From: Ameyamaea chiangmaiensis
GTDB taxonomy: Bacteria; Pseudomonadota; Alphaproteobacteria; Acetobacterales; Acetobacteraceae
DNA: 64,000 nucleotides
Assembly (NCBI RefSeq): GCF_025995235.1
Contig: NZ_BAPT01000041.1
Location: 19,223-83,222, forward strand
Direction of reading: 5' to 3'
Positions 57,779-64,000 of this stretch are shown one piece after another. Every line of letters starts with the position of its first letter. Positions within the stretch are counted from its first letter, which is position 1. A program made the translations under genes and the position numbers. The notes beneath the pieces were generated by a model. It made no database searches. It saw only the letters and a program-made list of their open reading frames with translations, and was not told the DNA's origin.

Positions 57779-59332
57779 TCACAACCCTGTGTCGTGAGTG
57801 CGACGCAGGGCGGAGTGCCGCCGTCCATAGAGAAGGTAACAGCCAATGCCGGTCACGGTATAGCCACCAAGCAGGATCATCGGGACGGGATTGCCCAGAA
57901 GAAGGGCGCGGGCCATGTCGACGAACAGCGGCGCGCCCATGATCACACAAAAGGCGATACCGAGTGTTGGCACGATCCCGATCCACAGAGAGCCGATGCG
58001 GACCCCGCCACCCGGGACGCTGAATGGGCGGTGCATGTCCGGTCGTGCGTTGCGTTGCCAGATGACGGTGAAACAGACGATCCCGAACGCCGACGCCGTG
58101 CCGAGGCTGACCAGGTCGCTGATGATGTCGATGGGCAGCACCGCCGTTGCGACCGCCACGAGCACGCCCAGCAGGATCGTGCCGACCCACGGCGTATTCC
58201 AGCGCGGATGAAGGCGACAGAAGGCCGGCGGCAGCAGTCCGTCGCGCGCCATGGTGAAGAAAATGCGCGTTTGCCCGTACAACAGCCCCAGAAGCACCGA
58301 GCACAGGCCGATCACCGCGCCCAGCTTGATCAGTATGGCGAGCCACGGCTGTCCGATGGCGTCGACGGCGATGGCGATCGGGTCGGCCACGTCCAGGCGG
58401 GTGTAGGACACCACCCCGATCAGAACGCTGGCGACCAGCAGATAGACCAGCGTGCAGACGACCAGCGCGCAGACGATTCCGATCGGCACGTCGCGGCGGG
58501 GATTGCGTGCCTCGGACGATGCGGTCGACACCGCCTCGAATCCGACATAGGCAAAAAAAATGACCGAGGCCGCGCGAAAGATGCCCGGCACACCGAAGCG
58601 GAATCCGCCCTGATGCGGGGGTATGAACGGTGTCCAGTTGGCACGGTGCATCGCCCCGAGACCGAAGACCACGAACAGCAGCAGCACGCCGATCTTGATC
58701 ACCACGATCGCCGCGTTGATCCGGGCCGTCTCCTGAGCACCCAGGATCAGGCAGCCCGTGACGACGCAGACGGCAGTCGCGCCGACGAGATCAAGCCGCG
58801 GGCCAGCGGCAATCTGCACGGCATCGGCCGTCACGGTTGAATGCAACGTCGAACTCGCCAGAAACGCCGGCACCTGCACGCCCAGATCGTGCAACAGGCT
58901 GGTGGCATAGCCGGAAAAGCCCGAGGCGACGCCAGCACATGAAATCCCGTATTCCAGCAGCAGCAGCCATCCCACCGCCCAGGCGAATGTCTCGCCCAGC
59001 GAGACGTAGGCGTAGGAGTAGGCCGATCCGGCGACCGGCATGGTCGAGGCCAGTTCGCCGTAGGACAGGGCCGTGAACAGGCAGGCGAGACCCGCGACCA
59101 GGAACGAGAGCAGGATCGCCGGTCCCGCGTATTCAGCCGCCGCCGTGCCGGTCATGACGTAGATGCCCGCACCGATGGTCGACCCGATACCGAGCATCGT
59201 GAGCTGGAAGGCGCTGAGGCTTCGGGTCAACCCGTGCGATTCGGTCTCATGCTCGATCTGTTCAATCGTCTTGCGAAGGGCAGGACGACGGGAGGGCGCG
59301 GCGGGGCGCGTGCCGGTCGAGGATGGGGGCAT
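57779..59332 (-). CDS. Amino-acid permease, APC superfamily (cationic amino acid transporter type)
   Basis: Inner-membrane transporter of 517 residues (541 if started at 59404) with about 12-13 membrane helices. First helix GIGSTIGAGIYVMTG is the APC substrate/ion site; EYAGPAILLSFLVAGLACLF, FAYVGFEAVSTASSEARNP and VPGGGVR follow, as in the CAT subfamily (YfnA/RocE-like). Substrate probably a basic or neutral amino acid. The N-terminal cytosolic tail is basic and Pro-rich. Confidence 0.88.
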   Translation of the reverse strand: MPPSSTGTRPAAPSRRPALRKTIEQIEHETESHGLTRSLSAFQLTMLGIGSTIGAGIYVMTGTAAAEYAGPAILLSFLVAGLACLFTALSYGELASTMPVAGSAYSYAYVSLGETFAWAVGWLLLLEYGISCAGVASGFSGYATSLLHDLGVQVPAFLASSTLHSTVTADAVQIAAGPRLDLVGATAVCVVTGCLILGAQETARINAAIVVIKIGVLLLFVVFGLGAMHRANWTPFIPPHQGGFRFGVPGIFRAASVIFFAYVGFEAVSTASSEARNPRRDVPIGIVCALVVCTLVYLLVASVLIGVVSYTRLDVADPIAIAVDAIGQPWLAILIKLGAVIGLCSVLLGLLYGQTRIFFTMARDGLLPPAFCRLHPRWNTPWVGTILLGVLVAVATAVLPIDIISDLVSLGTASAFGIVCFTVIWQRNARPDMHRPFSVPGGGVRIGSLWIGIVPTLGIAFCVIMGAPLFVDMARALLLGNPVPMILLGGYTVTGIGCYLLYGRRHSALRRTHDTGL

Positions 59333-59473
59333 TGGGCTCGCGATGATTCCAGTCAGCCGAAACGGTATCGAAAAGTTCGGCCAGGCGACCGTATTCCCCG
59401 TCATGCACGTGACGACACCTCAAGTGCAAGCCCGTTGGACGCGCGACGCCCTGCACCGATGGAACGACAGCCC

Positions 59474-60259
59474 TCAGTGCGCGCTATCGGCCAGAAGACG
59501 GTTGACGGTGGGCTCTATCATCCGCGCGATTTCCGCCTGCGATGGTGCGGCCGGATGCAGCGGTGGGTCGGGTGGCACGAGGTGAGGATCGAGAAAACGC
59601 GCGGGATCGGGTTTGCCGTCGCGCATCAGCGCCGCGCCGACGTCCTGATAGGTGACCCACGGACGGCCGCTGGCGAGTGTGTGCGACAGGTGCGCGTTGA
59701 GCGTGCGCGTGTTCTCATCCACCCAGGGCGAGCGGATCGAGGGAAGCACGCCCAGGACCAAAATCCGCGTCTCCGGCAGCCTGGCGTGGATACGGTCCAC
59801 GATGTGTGCGATGCCGCCGTACGTGTGTGCCGCGTCCGTATGGATGTGCCCGAAATTATTGGCACCGATCAGCAGGATTATGAGCCGCGGCGGTGTGCGA
59901 AAGGCAAGCTCGCCATGATCGAGCCGCCAGAGCACGTGACAGGTGCTGTCCCCCTTGAAGCCGAGGTTGAGTGCGTGGCGACCGCCGTAGAAACGATTCC
60001 AGACCGGGACGTAGTCGTCCCACGCATGGCCACCCTGCTTCTCGAAGTTCTGCGTTATCGAATCGCCGAGCCAGACAATGTCGTAGTGACCTTTGTCGAT
60101 CTCCGCCTGCTTGGCCTCGAATCGGGCTTTCCACCACGGTGTTGACAGCCGGTCCACGGAGGCGGACGCAAGGTCGGGTGCCGAAGCGGCGGCGCCCAGC
60201 ACGACACCGGCACATGCCATGAGCGGCACGCAGGCCCGGCGGATCAACAAACGCATCAT
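59474..60259 (-). CDS. Secreted SGNH/GDSL-family hydrolase
   Basis: 261 residues from ATG 60259, signal peptide within the first 35 residues (LMACAGVVLGAAASA). The SGNH fold is clear: catalytic Ser67 in VWLGDSITQ, Gly in FKGDST, Asn in LLIGANNFGH. The C-terminal Asp/His block reads PDPPLHP, with Asp four residues before the His instead of the usual three. Probably an esterase acting on polysaccharide or lipid acyl groups. It begins 2 bp after uppP, so they form an operon. Confidence 0.83.
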   Translation of the reverse strand: MMRLLIRRACVPLMACAGVVLGAAASAPDLASASVDRLSTPWWKARFEAKQAEIDKGHYDIVWLGDSITQNFEKQGGHAWDDYVPVWNRFYGGRHALNLGFKGDSTCHVLWRLDHGELAFRTPPRLIILLIGANNFGHIHTDAAHTYGGIAHIVDRIHARLPETRILVLGVLPSIRSPWVDENTRTLNAHLSHTLASGRPWVTYQDVGAALMRDGKPDPARFLDPHLVPPDPPLHPAAPSQAEIARMIEPTVNRLLADSAH

Positions 60260-60261
60260 GG

Positions 60262-61110
60262 TCAGAGCCCGAACTGCAGAAGAAGAAACGCGATCGCACC
60301 GGCGCCCACGCAATAATAACCGAAGGGGCTTAGCGCCCAGCGTTCGTGATTGTGGAAGTAGCGCATGAGAAACGCCGTACTGAGCAAAGCGGTGAGGGCG
60401 GCGACGATCGCGGCGGTCACGACGACCAGAAACTGGTCGTGGGGTATCGGGGTGTGGCGCGCCTTGAACGCTTCCTTGACAGTTGCGCCCAGGATCACCG
60501 GCTGGGCGATAAGAAAGGAAAACCGTGCCGACACGTCATGGGTCAGGCCACGGAACAGACCGCCGGTTATCGTGGCGCCGGAACGCGAGATGCCGGGAAA
60601 GAAGGCAAGGCACTGCCAGATGCCGACCGCCACCGAGTCCCGCAGCGTCATGGCGGCAACCGGCTTGTCATAGTCGGGGCGGCGATTGCTGCGCATCCAC
60701 TCACAGAACAGAAGCATCGCCCCGTTCAGTATAAGGAACAGGCACGCGGCACTCGGGGAGCCGAACAGACGTCGCAGCGTGTGTTCGAACAGTCCGCCGA
60801 CCAGCACGGCGGGGATCGTCGCAACGATCAGCAGACCGACGATACGCAGGCTCTGGGATCGCAGGGTGGGATCGCGCCCGAGCAGGATGGCGTGCGCCAG
60901 AGCATACCAGTCGCGCCAGAAGAACAGCAGCAATGCCAGGAGCGTGCCGAAATGGAGCACGACGAGAAACGGCAGCAGGCTGTCGCCGCCCTGGTCGATG
61001 TGCCAACCCAGAAGGGCGGGGACGATAACGGCGTGACCGAGACTGCTGACCGGGAAGAGTTCCGTCGCCCCCTGAATGATGGCGATGATGATGGCCTGAA
61101 GAAAACTCAT
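60262..61110 (-). CDS. uppP: Undecaprenyl-diphosphatase
   Basis: Integral membrane phosphatase of the BacA type that recycles undecaprenyl diphosphate for peptidoglycan and polysaccharide synthesis. 282 residues, about eight membrane helices, with the two signature loops QGATELFPVSSLGHAV (catalytic Glu region) and FPGISRSGATI (phosphate Arg/Ser). ATG 61110 matches the family start. Confers bacitracin tolerance when abundant in other species. Confidence 0.95.
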   Translation of the reverse strand: MSFLQAIIIAIIQGATELFPVSSLGHAVIVPALLGWHIDQGGDSLLPFLVVLHFGTLLALLLFFWRDWYALAHAILLGRDPTLRSQSLRIVGLLIVATIPAVLVGGLFEHTLRRLFGSPSAACLFLILNGAMLLFCEWMRSNRRPDYDKPVAAMTLRDSVAVGIWQCLAFFPGISRSGATITGGLFRGLTHDVSARFSFLIAQPVILGATVKEAFKARHTPIPHDQFLVVVTAAIVAALTALLSTAFLMRYFHNHERWALSPFGYYCVGAGAIAFLLLQFGL

Positions 61111-61230
61111 GCGGGCTGTCCGGTCGTGATTATGAATAAAGACGGACCGGCCATTCAACTGGAGCAATTTGATGACCGACTTTGATGAATGTTGTCGTGC
61201 CCCAGCGACGGGTGCGGGGCAAGAGGTGCC

Positions 61231-61258
61231 TTGACCGCTCCTTGGCCACCTGCATAAC
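61231..61258 (+). promoter_or_regulatory. Possible promoter of the mlaD-like gene
   Basis: TTGACC (61231-61236), 16-bp spacer, CATAAC (61253-61258), in the 270-bp uppP/mlaD divergent region. The -10 is weak and the leader would be 115 bases. I see nothing else convincing in this spacer. Confidence 0.3.
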
Positions 61259-61380
61259 TCGCGCGGTTAACGATGTTGGGCGTCTTGATGTGGTAATGGA
61301 AAATGCCACGACAAGACACTGATAATGCAGTTTTTTCGGCGCGAGCCTCTCTCGGTCGACGTCTGGAAGGTGGGCGGGAT

Positions 61381-61836
61381 ATGGCACAGGGGCGAGGCGG
61401 CGCGATTGTCGCCAGTGCGGCCGTTCTGGCGCTGGGCGTCGGATTCGCAAGCTATGTCTGGAAAACCGAGCGCGGGCCGGTGGGCGAGGACTACCCGCTC
61501 GCCGCCCGATTCGTCTCGGCAAACGGCCTGACGCCCGGGGCCGACGTCGATCTTGCCGGGGTGCCGGTCGGTAAGGTCGGTTCGATTTCGCTCGATCCCG
61601 AGACGCAGATGGCGATCGTCCATTTCCGGATCGACCGGCGCCTGTCTCTGCCGTCGGACTCGGTGCTGACGGTCGGCGCTCCCAGCATGACCGGCGACAA
61701 CGCCCTGCTGATCGAGCCCGGTCACGGGCCGGAGCGGCTGGCCAGCGGTGCGCTGGTCACCAATACCCGCGAGCCGCTCAGCCTCGAACAGCAGGTAAGC
61801 AATTACATCTTCGGCGCCGGTAGCCTCGGCCAGTAA
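61381..61836 (+). CDS. MlaD-family (MCE domain) phospholipid transport protein
   Basis: 151 residues. N-terminal membrane anchor at about 7-26 (AIVASAAVLALGVGFASYVW) followed by one MCE domain (about 38-115: YPLAARFVSANGLTPGADVDLAGVPVGKV, LPSDSVLTVGAPSMTGDNALLI). MlaD is the inner-membrane hexameric ring of the Mla ABC system keeping outer-membrane lipid asymmetry. The permease and ATPase genes mlaE/F are not adjacent here. Converges on bioA with a 3-bp gap. Confidence 0.86.
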   Translation: MAQGRGGAIVASAAVLALGVGFASYVWKTERGPVGEDYPLAARFVSANGLTPGADVDLAGVPVGKVGSISLDPETQMAIVHFRIDRRLSLPSDSVLTVGAPSMTGDNALLIEPGHGPERLASGALVTNTREPLSLEQQVSNYIFGAGSLGQ

Positions 61837-61839
61837 AGG

Positions 61840-63117
61840 TCAGTAGGGACCAGCGGCAAGGACGGTCCTGATCGTCCGCGTCAGGTGCGAGAGTTGCGCC
61901 GCCGTTATGGTGAAAGCCGGCGTGAGATAGACGATCGTGCGGAAGGGCCGTACCCAGACGCCCCCGTCCACCAGTGCCGCTTTCAGTCGCGGCATGTCGG
62001 CGATATGGTCGAGCTCCACCACCCCGATCGCGCCCATCACGCGCACATCCCGCACGCCCGGCAGGCCGCGACACGTCTCCAGCTCCGCGCGCATCTGGGC
62101 TTCGATCGCGGCGACCTGAGCCAGCCGATCCTCCTGCCCGAACAACGCAATCGAGGCATTGGCGGCGGCGCAGGCCAGCGGATTGGCCATGAAGGTCGGG
62201 CCATGCATCAGCGCGTGCATTGGGTCGTCGGACAGGAAGGCCTCGAACACCCGGCGTGTGGCGACCGTCGCGGACAATGCCATGGTGCCCCCGGTTAGCG
62301 CCTTGGACAGGGTCACGATATCGGGGACGATTCCTGCCTGTTCGCACGCGAACATCGTCCCGGTGCGCCCGAACCCGGTGAAGATTTCGTCGAGGATGAG
62401 GAGTACTCCGTGACGGTCGGCAAGTTCGCGCAGCCGGCGCAGCGTCGCGGGGTCGTGGAACAGCATCCCGCCGGCCCCCTGCACCAGAGGTTCCACGACG
62501 ATGGCCGCTATGTCCTGCCCCTGGGCGTGCAGCAATGCGTCCAGTGCGCGTGTCGACCCGTCGTCGCGCGGCAGGTCGGCGATGATATGCTGCGGCAGAA
62601 CGCCGGTGAATAGGGCATGCATGCCTTCTTCGGGATCGCAGATCGCCATGGTGGCCAGCGTGTCACCGTGATAGCCGCCCCGGAACGCCAGCAGTCGCGT
62701 CCGCCCCTGAACGCCGCGATTGAGCCAGTATTGCGTCGCGATCTTGATCGCCACCTCGACCGCGACAGAACCGGAATCGGTGAAGAACACGCGCTCCAGA
62801 TCGCCGGGCAGAAGATCGGCCAGACTTGCCGCGAGCCGCAGCGCGGGTTCATGCACCATGCCGCCGAACATCACATGCGGCATGCGTGCAAGCTGCGCCT
62901 GCACCGCGTGGGCGATGGCCGGGTGATTGTAGCCATGGCACGCCGTCCACCAGGACGCGATCCCGTCGGTCAGTATGCGGCCGTCCGCCAGCGTGATGGT
63001 GCAGCCGTCGGTCCGCTCGGCGGCCAGCGGCGGGGGCGTGACCAGCATCTGCGTATAGGGCAGCCAGATATGGGGGAGTCCGCGCTCGTACCAGTCGGGC
63101 CGGTCGGTAGGGGACAT
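61840..63117 (-). CDS. bioA: Adenosylmethionine-8-amino-7-oxononanoate aminotransferase
   Basis: PLP enzyme converting KAPA to DAPA using SAM as amino donor, in biotin synthesis. 425 residues with WLPYTQM at the N-terminus, DSGSVAVEVAIKIA, FRGGYHGDTLATMA, LILDEIFTGFGRTG and the PLP Lys in LSKALTGG. ATG 63117 has GAGGAG 8 bases upstream; longer frames would overlap the divergent bioF start. Confidence 0.94.
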   Translation of the reverse strand: MSPTDRPDWYERGLPHIWLPYTQMLVTPPPLAAERTDGCTITLADGRILTDGIASWWTACHGYNHPAIAHAVQAQLARMPHVMFGGMVHEPALRLAASLADLLPGDLERVFFTDSGSVAVEVAIKIATQYWLNRGVQGRTRLLAFRGGYHGDTLATMAICDPEEGMHALFTGVLPQHIIADLPRDDGSTRALDALLHAQGQDIAAIVVEPLVQGAGGMLFHDPATLRRLRELADRHGVLLILDEIFTGFGRTGTMFACEQAGIVPDIVTLSKALTGGTMALSATVATRRVFEAFLSDDPMHALMHGPTFMANPLACAAANASIALFGQEDRLAQVAAIEAQMRAELETCRGLPGVRDVRVMGAIGVVELDHIADMPRLKAALVDGGVWVRPFRTIVYLTPAFTITAAQLSHLTRTIRTVLAAGPY

Positions 63118-63181
63118 CGCGCGCACTCCTCGGACATCATGATTGACCGCCGAATGGGTGTCCGGCAGGAACGTCGCTGTC

Positions 63182-64000
63182 ATGACCCGCTTTGACGCAT
63201 ATTGCCAGACGGCTTTGCTCGACCGCGCCCGCAGGCATCTTCTGCGCACGCCCCGACCCGTGTCGGCCAGCCGTCCGGGCTATGTGACGAGCGACGGCGC
63301 GGACCTGGTCGACCTGTCGTCGAATGACTATCTGGGTCTGGCACATCACCCCGTGGTGCGCGAGCGCGCGGCCCTCTGGGCGCAGCGGCACGGGGCCGGG
63401 GCCCGGGCTTCGCGCCTCGTCACCGGAACGCTCGACCTCCACCTGCGCATCGAGGCGCGTCTGGCTGCCTTCAAGGGCTGCGAGGCCGCCGTGTTGTTCG
63501 CCAGCGGGTGGCAGGCAAATGCGTCGGTCCTGCCGGCATTGGCCGCACTGGCGCTGGAAACCACGGGCAGTCCGTTGCGGGTCTACGCCGACCGCCTGAA
63601 CCACGCGAGCCTTCATCATGGTGTCGCGGCGGCGGGACTGCGGCAGGTCCGGTTCGGTCACAACGATCTCGGGCATCTCGAGACACTGCTGGCGCGGGAC
63701 GCGCACAGGCCGGGCCTGCGGCTTATTGCGACCGAGAGTGTCTTTTCCATGGACGGCGATCGGGCCGACCTCCCGGCGTTACGGGCCTTGGCCGATCGTT
63801 TCGACGCGTTCCTGTATGTGGATGAAGCGCATGCGACGGGTGTGCTGGGCCCGGGCGGTCGCGGGCTTGCGGCCGGAGTGGGTGTCGATCTGGTGATGGG
63901 CACCTTCAGCAAGGCGTTCGGCGCCATGGGGGCCTATGTGGCCGGGTCGAAGCCGCTGTGCGCATGGCTTGCGAACGTGGCGTCAGGGTTCGTTTTCAGC
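63182..64000 (+). CDS. bioF: 8-amino-7-oxononanoate synthase, truncated by the window edge
   Basis: Condenses pimeloyl thioester with L-alanine to KAPA, the step before BioA. The first 273 codons are in the window and open to the last base. Seen: DLSSNDYLGLAHHP, GARASRLVTGTL, the DEAHATGVLGPGGRG block, and the PLP lysine in GTFSKAFGAMG (Lys244). ATG 63182 begins family homology. It is divergent from bioA with a 64-bp control region, so both biotin genes likely share regulation. Confidence 0.93.
   Translation, partial: MTRFDAYCQTALLDRARRHLLRTPRPVSASRPGYVTSDGADLVDLSSNDYLGLAHHPVVRERAALWAQRHGAGARASRLVTGTLDLHLRIEARLAAFKGCEAAVLFASGWQANASVLPALAALALETTGSPLRVYADRLNHASLHHGVAAAGLRQVRFGHNDLGHLETLLARDAHRPGLRLIATESVFSMDGDRADLPALRALADRFDAFLYVDEAHATGVLGPGGRGLAAGVGVDLVMGTFSKAFGAMGAYVAGSKPLCAWLANVASGFVFS

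Noticed and set aside
63118..63181. BioR or BirA operator between bioA and bioF
   Set aside because: Neither the TTATCTATAA palindrome nor a BirA-like site is present.
1..64000. CRISPR arrays, insertion sequences, prophage, integrons or toxin-antitoxin modules
   Set aside because: No spaced direct repeats, transposase or integrase domains, att-like duplications next to the tRNAs, or recognisable toxin-antitoxin pairs were seen.

Overview
The window is a GC-rich, tightly packed bacterial chromosome segment with about 66 protein genes, two tRNAs and very short spacers. Gene content and gene order point to an alphaproteobacterium, most likely an acetic acid bacterium (Acetobacteraceae). The pointers are a TrcR/DUF1013 regulator, a DUF4167 protein beside prmC, the aerobic cobaltochelatase pair cobS/cobT beside a J-domain protein and bolA, sdhE between recG and mfd, an NAD-type isocitrate dehydrogenase, and a Tat-exported lactonase that would fit periplasmic sugar oxidation. 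The family assignment is inference; I see no rRNA or species marker. There is no CRISPR array, insertion sequence, prophage or integron, so this reads as core chromosome.

Layout. 1-9 kb: uvrD-prmA, an M24 aminopeptidase, isocitrate dehydrogenase, a secreted lysozyme-like protein, an ArsC-like protein, a HAD phosphatase and radC. 9-14 kb: purEK, two small YdcH-like (DUF465) proteins, trcR, a small heat-shock protein with a candidate RNA thermometer, rpmE, mscL and a lipoprotein. 14-23 kb: secDF, recG, sdhE and mfd. 23-32 kb is the most accessory-looking part: a Ser-rich orphan protein, a secreted protein, an SBF transporter, a DsbA-fold protein without redox cysteines, a circularly permuted ATP-grasp/alpha-E pair, a DUF1217-like protein, a hydrolase that has lost its catalytic His, and a PLP decarboxylase. 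32-37.5 kb: cobT, cobS, a J-domain protein, bolA, a LolA-like lipoprotein and lipB. 37.5-46 kb: tRNA-Leu(GAG), galU and a phosphohexomutase (UDP-glucose supply), a DUF3553 protein, moaA, a methyltransferase, comF, grxC, DUF1178, DUF2147 and the exported lactonase. 46-56 kb: ubiG, lysC, a nitronate-monooxygenase-like protein, a RodZ-like protein, ispG, hisS, prfA, prmC and DUF4167. 56-64 kb: a glycosyltransferase, tRNA-Met, a lipoprotein, an amino-acid permease, an SGNH hydrolase, uppP, an MlaD-like protein, bioA, and bioF running off the right edge.

Themes. DNA repair coupled to transcription recurs (UvrD, Mfd, RecG, RadC, and a free-standing copy of the UvrD tail fold). Envelope functions recur too (SecDF, LolA-like, UppP, MlaD, RodZ, MscL). 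Many neighbouring genes overlap at start/stop codons or at convergent 3' ends. Two genes were recovered beyond the usual length limits: a 56-residue DUF465 protein at 11172-11342 and the truncated bioF at 63182-64000. The most interesting regulatory find is the hsp20 leader (a candidate sigma-32 promoter plus a ROSE-like thermometer). The most interesting protein-level finds are the catalytically altered hydrolase and the stripped-down ATP-grasp/alpha-E pair.
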